A program made the position numbers and the translations under genes. From an uncultured Lachnospiraceae bacterium (GTDB lineage: Bacteria > Bacillota > Clostridia > Lachnospirales > Lachnospiraceae), in NCBI GenBank assembly GCA_910585295.1, contig CAJUDE010000009.1:1-42201 (forward strand): a stretch of DNA of 42,201 nt. Reading direction: 5' to 3'. The notes under the pieces are model-generated. The model worked only from the letters and a program-made list of their open reading frames with translations. It made no database searches and was not told the DNA's origin. Positions 15,782-23,795 of the stretch are shown piece after piece. Position 1 is the first letter of the stretch. Each line of letters starts with the position of its first letter.

Positions 15782-16547
15782 CCTAGAAAACCCAGGGAGA
15801 ATTTTGGAAGTGAGCAAATCGCCTGTGCTAGACATAGGGCAAGACGGGTGTTTTGATGATAATGGGGTAGTCCCGGTTTCCATCTATCAAGAGGATGGGA
15901 AGGTATACTTGTACTATATCGGCTTCCAGCTTGGGGTTAAGGTGCCATATTATATGTTCTGTGGCCTCGCAGTCAGCCAGGATGGTGGGGATACTTTTTG
16001 CAGATATTCTAAAGCCCCAATTCTGGACAGGGCAGGCGATGAAGTGTATGCAAGGTGCGGCGTGCATGTAATGCGGGAGAATAAGATGTTTAAAATGTGG
16101 TACATTGGAAGTAACAAGGAGGGGTGGACGTTAAGCAATGGGGTGAAAAAACCCCTCTATATTATGAAATATATTGAATCTGAGGATGGCATACATTGGG
16201 GAAGGGGAAAAGAGCCAGTGGTTTGCATGGGCTACCAAAATGCAGATGAGCATGGTTTTGGCAGGCCATATGTGTGGAAGGAACAAGGCATGTACAAGAT
16301 GCTGTATTCTGTTAGGACTTATTCCAGGGGATATTACATTGGATATGCAGAGTCGGTGGACGGCGTCCAATGGACTCGGAAGGATGAAGAAGCTGGCATT
16401 GGTTTATCTGATTCAGGGTGGGATAGTGAGAATTTAAGCTACCCATATTTGTACCATGCAGATGGAAAGACATATATGCTTTACAATGGGAATGGGTGTG
16501 GAAAAACTGGATTTGGTTATGCAGAGTTAGTTACAGAAGAAAATTAA
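15612..16547 (+). CDS. Beta-propeller glycosidase-like protein (GH43/GH32/GH130-type fold)
   Basis: A 311-aa protein made of repeated propeller-blade segments. Typical pieces are DIGQDGCFDDNGVVP, a YYIGFQ strand, a GLAVSQDGGDTF turn, a MKYIESEDGIHW turn and a GYAESVDGVQWTR turn; such SxDG(x)W/F turns are characteristic of five-bladed propellers. There is no signal peptide, so it should act in the cytoplasm. Proteins of this fold recur beside sugar formyltransferases and may act on nucleotide- or lipid-linked glycans rather than degrade extracellular polysaccharide; I cannot identify the substrate. Its ribosome binding site is the G8 tract itself, so tract length may change its translation. 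Confidence 0.75.
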   Translation: MEWKKRGLIFCPSGEPEWMEQFAMLPTPLIRGDGSLRVYLGFCTKENVGRIGYVDVSLENPGRILEVSKSPVLDIGQDGCFDDNGVVPVSIYQEDGKVYLYYIGFQLGVKVPYYMFCGLAVSQDGGDTFCRYSKAPILDRAGDEVYARCGVHVMRENKMFKMWYIGSNKEGWTLSNGVKKPLYIMKYIESEDGIHWGRGKEPVVCMGYQNADEHGFGRPYVWKEQGMYKMLYSVRTYSRGYYIGYAESVDGVQWTRKDEEAGIGLSDSGWDSENLSYPYLYHADGKTYMLYNGNGCGKTGFGYAELVTEEN

Positions 16548-16564
16548 AGTCAGGGGATAGAAAC

Positions 16565-17572
16565 ATGTCTTGGGAAATTATTAGATATGACAATAGCTAT
16601 GAAGGCCAATGGGACAAATTTATCAAAGAAGAGTCTATGAATGGCACTTTTTTGCAAAGCAGGAAATTCTTTAACTACCATCCTAAAGGGAGGTTTGATG
16701 ATTTTTCCTTGCTATTTTTCCATAAAGGGAAGGTTTGTGCAGTCTGTCCTGCCTGCAGGGTAAATGAGGATGGGAAATCTATCTTCTATTCTCATAAAGG
16801 CAGTACATATGGTGGGCTGATTTTTAATAAAAATTGTATCCGTTTGGAATTGATGGTAGAATTAATAGCCCGGCTTGAGAGGTATCTGGTAGATGAAGGG
16901 TTTGGCAAAATTATCCTAAAGCCTACGATTTCAATTTTATGCAGGTCTAAGGATGACGTTTTTGCATATGCCCTGCATATGGCTGGGTATCAGGAATACA
17001 GGGAATTGAATTTATACATTGATTATTCTGGGCTTTCAGAGAATATTTGCGCAGATTTTTCTAAACTGAAAAAGCGCCAAGTGAATAAATGTATCAGAGA
17101 TGGCATGGCTTTCCGGGAGCTTGTAGAGGATGGGGAAATTTCCATGTTCCATTCCATTTTGTCAGAAAATTTAAAGAAATATGGGGCTTCTCCAGTCCAT
17201 AGCGTGGAGGAGCTTTTGGACTTGAAGAGGAACCGCTTTCCTGAAAAAATTAAATTCTTTGGGGGTTACAGTAAAGAAGAATTATTGTCTGGAACGATGG
17301 TCTTTGAATTTCCGGAGGCTGGATGCGCCCATACGCAATACCTTGCGGCGAGGAAAACGGAAGGCGCGGCAAGCCCAATGAGTTTCATTTATTATTCTGT
17401 ACTAAAGAGATATTTTGATTTGGGGTTTAAAACTTTATCTTGGGGAATTGCGACAGAACACAATGGAGCTGGCGTCAATTGGCCCTTGATGCGCAATAAA
17501 GAGGAATTTGGGAGCAGGCATTGTATTAATAGTATATTTGAAAAGGATCTTTTTGAATGTGAGATTAAGTAA
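16565..17572 (+). CDS. FemAB/GNAT-like acyl- or aminoacyltransferase
   Basis: A 335-aa protein beginning at ATG 16565 with AGGGGAT about 9 bases upstream; an earlier in-frame ATG lies inside the preceding gene and is rejected. The pattern resembles FemAB-like tandem GNAT proteins: an FLQSRKFFNYHP segment near residue 30-40, a KLKKRQVNKCIRDG segment near 177-190, and a second half with GTMVFEFP, HTQYLAARK and a PMSFIYYSVLKRYFDLG helix. FemAB proteins transfer amino acids from aminoacyl-tRNA to peptidoglycan; relatives in glycan clusters may acylate sugar amines. It sits 15 bases before a radical SAM gene. The family is supported; the acceptor is inference. Confidence 0.72.
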   Translation: MSWEIIRYDNSYEGQWDKFIKEESMNGTFLQSRKFFNYHPKGRFDDFSLLFFHKGKVCAVCPACRVNEDGKSIFYSHKGSTYGGLIFNKNCIRLELMVELIARLERYLVDEGFGKIILKPTISILCRSKDDVFAYALHMAGYQEYRELNLYIDYSGLSENICADFSKLKKRQVNKCIRDGMAFRELVEDGEISMFHSILSENLKKYGASPVHSVEELLDLKRNRFPEKIKFFGGYSKEELLSGTMVFEFPEAGCAHTQYLAARKTEGAASPMSFIYYSVLKRYFDLGFKTLSWGIATEHNGAGVNWPLMRNKEEFGSRHCINSIFEKDLFECEIK

Positions 17573-17586
17573 GGAGTTTAGGGAAC

Positions 17587-18645
17587 ATGGGTGATAAGTT
17601 CAATATCTCAACAGATTTGTCAAAAATTAATCGGGGGGGGGTAGACAGCGCGGTTACAACAAACCGCATTGACTTGGGAAAGTCCGCCCCTTTGGATTGG
17701 CCGTTAGTGCTATACATAGAGCCGTCAGGGCATTGCAATTTTAAATGCAAGTTCTGTCCCCAAAGCCAGCATTCAGACCATATCATAAAAGATAATTTAA
17801 GTATGGGGACAGTGAAAAAAGTAGTTGGAGAACTAAATGGGCACAATGTAAAAGTAAAGAAAATAAGGTTTACTGGAATTGGCGAGCCATTGGTAAACCC
17901 AGATATTATCAATATCCTAAAATACATCAGGGAGCATCATGTTACAGACTGCATGGAATTGATTACAAATGGTAATTTGCTGAATGAAAGCGTATGTAAA
18001 GAACTTCCTCAATGCCTCGACATTATCAGAATTAGCATAGAGGGGCTAAGTGAAAAAGATTATGTTGAAGTGACAGGCAGCAAAGTTGATTTTGATACTT
18101 TAGTTTCAAAAATAAAAACGTTATATAGCCACCGTGGAACATGCAGGATATATATTAAAATCCATAGCAATGCAGTGCAGACACAAGAAAAGGCAAAGAT
18201 GTTTTTTGATATATTTGGCACAATATGTGATGAAATTGGGATTGAAAACCTATCTGATATATGGCCAGGGTTTGAAAGCGAGTTATTCAGCAAAAATCAA
18301 AAGTTCAGGTATTCTTTGGATGGGGCTGGATTTGAAGCGCCTGTCCATCGGGAAGTCTGCCCACAGATCTTTAAGTCCTTGCAGATATACGCAAATGGCG
18401 ATGTTGTGCCATGCTGTGTGGATTGGGAAAGGAAATTATGCATTGGCAATTTGAATGAAAAAAGCCTATATGAGATCTGGAAAGGAAAAGAGTTATTTGA
18501 TTTAAGGATGAAGCATTTGAACCTGGAAAAAAACATGGTTTCAGTTTGCCAGGATTGTGTTGCAAATGATTATATGGAAGTAGATAACCTGGATCCAAAT
18601 ATAGAAGAGGTTAAGGCAAGGATGTTAGGAAAGGATAAGGAGTAA
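17587..18645 (+). CDS. Radical SAM/SPASM protein with a G9 tract near its start
   Basis: A 352-aa protein. The radical SAM cluster motif CNFKCKFC (C50, C54, C57) is preceded by IEPSGH. A C-terminal SPASM-like cysteine set appears in VVPCCVDWE and SVCQDC. Such enzymes use one or more extra Fe-S clusters to modify peptides or sugars. Codons 16-19 are written with a run of nine Gs (17633-17641). With nine the frame is open; with eight a TAG follows at once, and with ten a stop follows about a dozen codons later. No usable in-frame start lies between the tract and the cysteine motif, so a one-base slip would switch the gene off. It sits between a FemAB-like and an FkbM-like gene; the substrate is unknown. 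Confidence 0.85.
   Translation: MGDKFNISTDLSKINRGGVDSAVTTNRIDLGKSAPLDWPLVLYIEPSGHCNFKCKFCPQSQHSDHIIKDNLSMGTVKKVVGELNGHNVKVKKIRFTGIGEPLVNPDIINILKYIREHHVTDCMELITNGNLLNESVCKELPQCLDIIRISIEGLSEKDYVEVTGSKVDFDTLVSKIKTLYSHRGTCRIYIKIHSNAVQTQEKAKMFFDIFGTICDEIGIENLSDIWPGFESELFSKNQKFRYSLDGAGFEAPVHREVCPQIFKSLQIYANGDVVPCCVDWERKLCIGNLNEKSLYEIWKGKELFDLRMKHLNLEKNMVSVCQDCVANDYMEVDNLDPNIEEVKARMLGKDKE
17633..17641 (+). repeat. G9 homopolymer inside the radical SAM coding sequence
   Basis: Nine consecutive Gs within the first 19 codons of the radical SAM gene, in a region otherwise rather A+T-rich. It is the longest G run in the window; the next is G8 at 15595, and others reach only G6. Confidence 0.97.
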
Positions 18646-18648
18646 AAA

Positions 18649-19740
18649 ATGGGTTTTACAGAATCGTTATTGGAAAAGATAGAAGAAGGAAGGAAGCATT
18701 CTGCCGCTAAACGGCTGCAGTGTGCGAAGAGTATTGTAATTTGGGGGACAGGCATTGCGGCAGGAATGGTGTATGGCAGGATAAAAGACCTAGGGATGGA
18801 CATAAAATTTTTTGCGGAAAGCAACCAATCAGGCTCAGAAAAAGAATTTTGTCGGAAAGGTGTGAGAGGGATAGGTGATATTGCCCCAGATGATTTTGTT
18901 GTTATTGCAGCTAATTTTAAATATGCGATACATGAAAAGCTGCAAGCCGCAGGGATAAATAATTTTGCATATCTTGACCCCCATTTGTTCTGTAATGCTG
19001 CGGCAGGAAGCTTTGAACGCTTAGTCCAGGAAAACTCTGATAAGATAGACCAAGTTTATGGGATGTTAGAAGACCATATGTCCCAAAAGACATTTGAAAA
19101 TATCCTTCTGCATCGGGCAGTCCATAATATTGAATTAATGGAAGAGATTTATGAGGAGCCGCCATATTTTGGGAATGACGTGATAGGGGAGGTAAGCGGG
19201 ACATTTGTGGACTGCGGGGCATTCCAGGGGGATACGCTTCAGCAGTTTTTAGCCCAGGCATCGGGCAGTTATAAATATTTCGCAATAGAGCCAGAAGCAT
19301 ACAACTATAAGAAATTGACAGAATATTGCGAAGAAAATAAAATAGAACATGTAGTTTGCTTGAACCTGGGCGTATGGGACAAAAAGGAAAAACTCTATTT
19401 TTGTGGCGAGCAAGGGGCTGACACAGGGAAAATCATATCAGGTGGGAGCGAGGGCTCAACTATCATCAATGCAGACACATTAGACCATATAGTAGGCGCA
19501 GAAGATGTTAGTTTTGTGAAAATGGATATTGAAGGCGCAGAGCCTAACGCCCTGCTTGGCGGGCAGGCGGTGATTAAAGAAAATAAGCCAGTTTTGGCTA
19601 TATCTGCGTATCATGAACCGGAGCATTTGTGGGAAATCCCGATTTTAATCAAATCTTTTTATCAGGGGTACCGTATTTGTTTCAGGCACCATAGTTGGAA
19701 TGTGAGTGATACGTTATGTTATGCAATTGCTGATAAATAA
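18649..19740 (+). CDS. FkbM-family methyltransferase with an N-terminal Rossmann-like domain
   Basis: A 363-aa protein. The N-terminal 110 residues hold a nucleotide-binding-like fold (IVIWGTGIAAGMVYGRI). The C-terminal part is an FkbM methyltransferase: FVDCGAFQGDT near 186 (SAM-binding motif I), an IEPEAYNY segment, VSFVKMDIEGAEP near 287-298 and a SAYHEPEHLW segment. Members O-methylate sugars or other small molecules. It starts 4 bases after the radical SAM stop, so the two are translationally linked and may act on the same substrate. This is the last gene of the A+T-richer cassette; composition becomes more G+C-rich from the next gene. Confidence 0.85.
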   Translation: MGFTESLLEKIEEGRKHSAAKRLQCAKSIVIWGTGIAAGMVYGRIKDLGMDIKFFAESNQSGSEKEFCRKGVRGIGDIAPDDFVVIAANFKYAIHEKLQAAGINNFAYLDPHLFCNAAAGSFERLVQENSDKIDQVYGMLEDHMSQKTFENILLHRAVHNIELMEEIYEEPPYFGNDVIGEVSGTFVDCGAFQGDTLQQFLAQASGSYKYFAIEPEAYNYKKLTEYCEENKIEHVVCLNLGVWDKKEKLYFCGEQGADTGKIISGGSEGSTIINADTLDHIVGAEDVSFVKMDIEGAEPNALLGGQAVIKENKPVLAISAYHEPEHLWEIPILIKSFYQGYRICFRHHSWNVSDTLCYAIADK

Positions 19741-19760
19741 AAGCAAATAGGAGGAATAAA

Positions 19761-20849
19761 GTGGGAACACAATTGAATAAAAATGAACAGGCAGGGAGAA
19801 ATTATTTAAAAGAGAAAAAGCCATATGTATTTGAGAAGGTCTCTAAATTTACAGAGAAATACCAGCGTGGTGAGAGCATTGCGATTATCCAGCTTCAGTA
19901 TAATTATATGTGCAATATGCTGTGTGAGCATTGCTCCATTGAGGCATATCAGAAAAACAGCGCAGGGAAACGCAGCCTTACCCCTGCCGATGTGGCAAAC
20001 CTTGCAAAGCAGGCGGATGAGATGGGGCTGGCGCGGTTTGTAATTTCTGGCGGGGAGCCTACCACTTTCCCAGACTTGGATGAGCTGGTAGCAGCGATAG
20101 ACCCAGAGAAATTTTATATCAATAGTGACTCTAATGGGTATCTGCTGGCTGAAAAAGCAGAGCATATGAAAAACATCGGCATTGACCGCATTCAGTTGAG
20201 CATTGACAGTTTAAATCCAGAAGAGCATGATGAGTTCCGCCGAAAACCAGGGGCATGGAAACGCGCCATGGAAGGGATTGACGAATGCCAGCGGATTGGG
20301 CTGCCATTGTATATCCAAACAGTTGTGACAAAACAAAGGCTGTATTCCGATGAATTTATCCAATTTCTGGAATATTTCAATAAACGGGGGTTAAATGTTT
20401 TCATTTCCTTTGCCAAACCAGTCGGCGCATATGCAGGGCATTTTGAAAGCATGGTGGATGAAAAGGATCTGGCGTATGAACGGGAACTGGAAAAGAAATA
20501 TAACCTTTGCACACACTTAACGCCCGGGTATGGGCTTGACATGGGCTGCATCGGCGTGAAAGGGTTTGTGTCTGTCACACAGTATGGGGATGTCCAGCCT
20601 TGCCCTTATTTCCATTGCTCCATAGGGAATATATTTGAGGCTCCTTTCAAAGATATTATTGATACAGGGATGAAAATTAAGTATTTTGGGGAGCATGTGG
20701 ATACCTGCCTTTTGGCTGCAGACCTCCCATGGGTAAAGAAGTATGTGGCGGATAAAATTTATGGAAGGCCAGTTCCGGTCCCGCATAATCAGGTATTCTC
20801 AGAAGAAGACATTACGAAGAACCCATATTGGAAAGAATTAAATAATTGA
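19761..20849 (+). CDS. Radical SAM/SPASM protein, second copy
   Basis: A 362-aa protein with GTG start at 19761 and AGGAGG at 19749-19754. The cluster motif is CNMLCEHC (C51, C55, C58), followed by the GGEP motif (ISGGEPTTFPD) that binds SAM. Later cysteines in DMGCIGVKG and VQPCPYFHC look like SPASM ligands. It is a different lineage from the radical SAM protein at 17587, with a better preserved GGEP motif and no homopolymer. Likely roles are oxidation, epimerisation or C-C/C-S bond formation on a sugar, or modification of a peptide; neither is provable here. A 94-base gap separates it from the SDR gene. Confidence 0.83.
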   Translation: MGTQLNKNEQAGRNYLKEKKPYVFEKVSKFTEKYQRGESIAIIQLQYNYMCNMLCEHCSIEAYQKNSAGKRSLTPADVANLAKQADEMGLARFVISGGEPTTFPDLDELVAAIDPEKFYINSDSNGYLLAEKAEHMKNIGIDRIQLSIDSLNPEEHDEFRRKPGAWKRAMEGIDECQRIGLPLYIQTVVTKQRLYSDEFIQFLEYFNKRGLNVFISFAKPVGAYAGHFESMVDEKDLAYERELEKKYNLCTHLTPGYGLDMGCIGVKGFVSVTQYGDVQPCPYFHCSIGNIFEAPFKDIIDTGMKIKYFGEHVDTCLLAADLPWVKKYVADKIYGRPVPVPHNQVFSEEDITKNPYWKELNN

Positions 20850-20943
20850 GATTGGATGCGGGGAGGCAGGAAAAGCTAAAATTTAGGCAGTAAAGTTTGC
20901 CTCAGTGATAAAGAGTTCAAGGATTAAAGGTGGAAAATACGAA

Positions 20944-21912
20944 ATGGGCAGGGACAAAGTGCTTGTAACAGGAGGGACAGGCGTTACCGGGGTAGCATTG
21001 GCGCGGTATTTGCTGGAAAAAGGCAAAGATGTGACAGCCATTGTCAGGCCGGGCAGCAAGCGGCTCCGGTATCTGCCGAAACATCAAAATTTACATATTG
21101 CGCCATGCAATCTGGCTGATTACGGGCAAATTGGGATTCAGGAATTAGGCGGCGGCTATTCTGTCTTTTACCATCTTGCCTGGGATGGGTCGACAGGAAA
21201 AGAAAAAGTTGACAACCGCAATAACATGATGCTGCAGACTAGGAATATTGAATATGACCTTAATGCTGTGGAATTATGCAAAAGGATCGGCTGCCCTGTT
21301 TTTGTTGCAGCTGGCACGCAGGCCGAATATGGGCGGCATGGGTCTGCAATCCATGAGATGACAGAAACTCATCCTGAGAATGGGTATGGCTGCGCGAAAC
21401 TTTGTGCAGGGCAAATGACTAGAATTTTGTGCCAAACGTATGGGATTCGCCATATCTGGGCAAGGCTTTTCAGCGTGTACGGCCCCTACGATGGAACGGA
21501 AAGCCTGATTTATACCAGTATGTTAAAATTAATGTCTGGGAAAAGCCCAGCTTATACTGCTGGCGAGCAAATCTGGGATTACCTGTATTCTTTTGATGCG
21601 GCCAAGGCCTTGGCCTTGCTAGGGGAAAAGGGAAGGGATGGGGAAATTTACTGTGTGGCGAATGGCAAGCCAGAGAGATTGCAGTCCTATATCCGCAAGC
21701 TCCATAATGTTGTAAATCCTAAGGCAGCGCCGCGGTTTGGGGAAATTCCCTACGCCCCGAACCAGGTAATGAGCCTGCAGGTTGATATTACGAAATTGCA
21801 AAAGGATACTGGGTTTGTGCCAGACTATACATTTGAGGAAGGCATTCGGGAAATTTATAACTGGAGCAAACTGGAGCTTCAGTTTTTAGGTAAAGAAAAT
21901 GAATTCATTTGA
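20944..21912 (+). CDS. NAD-dependent epimerase/dehydratase-type SDR acting on a nucleotide sugar
   Basis: A 322-aa extended SDR. The N-terminal cofactor motif is VTGGTGVTG; the active-site tyrosine motif is YGCAK (YxxxK), with AAGTQAEYG as the preceding segment and ARLFSVYGPYD as the substrate-loop region. I choose ATG 20944 with AAGGTGG about 9 bases upstream rather than GTG 20905. In a cluster with RfbF, RfbG and RfbH, such an SDR is a candidate for the terminal reduction of CDP-3,6-dideoxy-4-ketohexose (RfbJ or RfbS type) or of a branched derivative (YerF-like). The product is not identifiable from sequence. It overlaps the Nudix gene by 14 bases. Confidence 0.78.
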   Translation: MGRDKVLVTGGTGVTGVALARYLLEKGKDVTAIVRPGSKRLRYLPKHQNLHIAPCNLADYGQIGIQELGGGYSVFYHLAWDGSTGKEKVDNRNNMMLQTRNIEYDLNAVELCKRIGCPVFVAAGTQAEYGRHGSAIHEMTETHPENGYGCAKLCAGQMTRILCQTYGIRHIWARLFSVYGPYDGTESLIYTSMLKLMSGKSPAYTAGEQIWDYLYSFDAAKALALLGEKGRDGEIYCVANGKPERLQSYIRKLHNVVNPKAAPRFGEIPYAPNQVMSLQVDITKLQKDTGFVPDYTFEEGIREIYNWSKLELQFLGKENEFI

Positions 21913-22408
21913 ATATTTGGAAGAGTTACTGCATAAGGAATTAAAGCCCCAGGAGGGGCTTCCAGAACCAGTTTTTGAATTTGTGTCATCTGTCACGCCA
22001 ATGGTAAACGTGGATTTATTGGTCAGGGATAAGGGCGGCAGGATATTGCTGGCGTGGAGGGAAGATAAATTTTCAGGTAAGGTATGGCATATTCCGGGAG
22101 GGATTATAAGGTTTCAGGAGAGCATGGAAACTCGCATCCATAAAGTTGCGCAGCAGGAATTGGGCGCGGACGTCAGATGGAACGGGCAAATACTTGCAGT
22201 GAATGAACTTATGTCAGAACATCAGGAAAGAGGGCATTTTATCTCCTTTTTGGTAGAGTGCGAGTTGGTGGAATTTGAAAGGCTTAAAGTATTGGAGAAA
22301 ATAGAAAAAGACCGGATAGCAGGGGAATTGTATTGGTTTTCAAAATGCCCCTGCAACTTTATCCCATGCCAGAAGGATATATATGGAAAGTATTTTATGG
22401 AAAGATAA
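21899..22408 (+). CDS. Nudix hydrolase resembling GDP-mannose mannosyl hydrolase
   Basis: A 169-aa protein. The Nudix box is altered: after IPGGIIRFQESME the canonical REUXEE is replaced by KVAQQE. A box lacking the usual glutamates is typical of the Gmm (GDP-mannose mannosyl hydrolase) branch, which cleaves the sugar from a nucleotide sugar instead of a pyrophosphate. The NVDLLVRDKGGRILLAWRE beginning of the fold is well conserved. It may regulate or clear nucleotide-sugar pools of the island. The start overlaps the end of the SDR by 14 bases. Confidence 0.8.
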   Translation: MNSFEYLEELLHKELKPQEGLPEPVFEFVSSVTPMVNVDLLVRDKGGRILLAWREDKFSGKVWHIPGGIIRFQESMETRIHKVAQQELGADVRWNGQILAVNELMSEHQERGHFISFLVECELVEFERLKVLEKIEKDRIAGELYWFSKCPCNFIPCQKDIYGKYFMER

Positions 22409-22439
22409 CGATAGTTGTTAGTTTACAGGAGGTAGGCTC

Positions 22440-22656
22440 GTGTGGCATAAAAGTATTTTGGATACAGTATTACAGCAGGTATTTGCTGGGGGAGGAGCAG
22501 GAACTCGCCGGCGTGCAGGTTAGTATGGAGGAGCCAAAGGAGCCGGACCTGGTGCTATACAATGACGGGGAAAAGACTCCAGAGGGGCAAGTAGGGGTTA
22601 TTATGGAATTTATTGAGGCAAAAGGCAAAGCATTAGAAAGCAGGCAAGAAAAATGA
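22440..22656 (+). pseudogene. Small gene with an apparent frameshift
   Basis: AGGAGG at 22427-22432 lies 7 bases before GTG 22440. That frame gives 27 residues (MWHKSILDTVLQQVFAGGG...) and ends at TAG 22521. The neighbouring frame then continues as an acidic 50-residue segment ending at TGA 22654-22656, which overlaps the next ATG as ATGA. Removing one base, for example from the G5 run near 22488-22492, joins the two into one 71-aa protein. The good 5' signal and the coupled 3' end suggest one gene broken by a single-base change, a sequencing error, or a regulated shift. No family recognised. Confidence 0.5.
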
Positions 22657-23795
22657 TGCAGAAATTATGTAGGTGCTGCGGTGGGAAAATCAGCGGCAAG
22701 CCGATATTATACTATCACGATATGCCGGGGATGGCGCAGAATTTTCCAGATGCAGGGCAGTTGTCAGAGGATACGGGCATGGAATTGGAATTATACCAGT
22801 GCAGCCATTGCGGCTTACTGCAGATTTTAGGGGAACCTGTGCCATATTACAAAGACGTGATCCGTGCGGCTGCTGTGTCAGACGAGGCGAAAGCTTACCG
22901 CTTAGAATATTTTCAGGAGTTTGTGGACAAACATGGGCTGGCTGGGAAGAAAGTGCTTGAAGTTGGGACTGGGAAGGGTGAATATCTGGAACTGATGGCG
23001 CAGACGGGCGTGGAGGCATATGGGATTGAACATGGCCGGGAAGCAGCAGGGGAATGTGTGGGGCATGGGCTGCATGTCACCTGTGAATTTATAGAGGATG
23101 CGAAGCAAAGATTGTCAAATGGGCCTTTTGATGGCTTCTTTATTATGAACTTTTTGGAGCACATCCCTGACCCCAATGAGTTTCTGCAGGGGATATGCCA
23201 TAATTTATCAGACGGGGCGGTTGGGCTGGTGGAAGTCCCCAATATGGGCTTTATATTGAACAATGTGGTATTTTCTGAATTCATCGCAGACCACCTTATG
23301 TATTTTACAGCAGATACGTTAAGGCTGCTGTTGGAAAAAAACGGATTTGAGGTATTAGAATGCAATGTGGTATGGCATGATTACTGCCTGGCAGCAATTG
23401 TGAAAAAACGCCAGCCCCTCCAGTTAAATAATTTCTACGAAAAGCAGGAGCGTATTGCCCGGGACTTGAACCAATTTATTGACCAAAAACGGGAGGCAGG
23501 GAAAAAGGTTGCTGTGTGGGGCGCAGGCCATCAAGCGCTTGCAGTGGTAGCTTTATCAGGAATCAAAGGAAAACTTGAATTTGTAGTGGATTCTGCCCCA
23601 TTTAAACAGAATAAATATACGCCGGGGACACATCTGTTAATTGTGGAGCCGGATGAGATACTTAGGAAAGGGATTGGGGCGGTTATCGTGATGGCGGCCA
23701 GTTATTCCGAAGAGGTTGCTTCTATCCTAAGGGAAAAATACCCCGATGTGGATGCAGCAGTCCTAAGGGAACAGTATTTGGAGGTGCTTAAGTGA
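22653..23795 (+). CDS. Sugar C-methyltransferase (TylCIII/NovU-like)
   Basis: A 380-aa three-part methyltransferase. The N-terminus has a zinc-binding cysteine set (CRCCGGK near residue 6 and CSHCGLLQ near 50). The central Rossmann domain carries VLEVGTGKGEY near residue 98 and NFLEHIPDP. The C-terminal Methyltransf_14-like domain includes VAVWGAGHQALAV. This architecture is that of enzymes that add a methyl group to a carbon next to the keto group of an NDP-4-keto-deoxyhexose. The CDP-4-keto sugars produced by RfbG/RfbH are plausible substrates, which would give a branched-chain sugar. The ATG overlaps the stop of the small frameshifted gene; the stop overlaps the next GTG (GTGA). Confidence 0.85.
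   Translation: MMQKLCRCCGGKISGKPILYYHDMPGMAQNFPDAGQLSEDTGMELELYQCSHCGLLQILGEPVPYYKDVIRAAAVSDEAKAYRLEYFQEFVDKHGLAGKKVLEVGTGKGEYLELMAQTGVEAYGIEHGREAAGECVGHGLHVTCEFIEDAKQRLSNGPFDGFFIMNFLEHIPDPNEFLQGICHNLSDGAVGLVEVPNMGFILNNVVFSEFIADHLMYFTADTLRLLLEKNGFEVLECNVVWHDYCLAAIVKKRQPLQLNNFYEKQERIARDLNQFIDQKREAGKKVAVWGAGHQALAVVALSGIKGKLEFVVDSAPFKQNKYTPGTHLLIVEPDEILRKGIGAVIVMAASYSEEVASILREKYPDVDAAVLREQYLEVLK

Noticed and set aside
22333..22439. Upstream extension of the small acidic frame into the Nudix gene
   Set aside because: Overlaps the Nudix C-terminus and ignores the AGGAGG/GTG pair at 22427-22442, which is the more convincing start.
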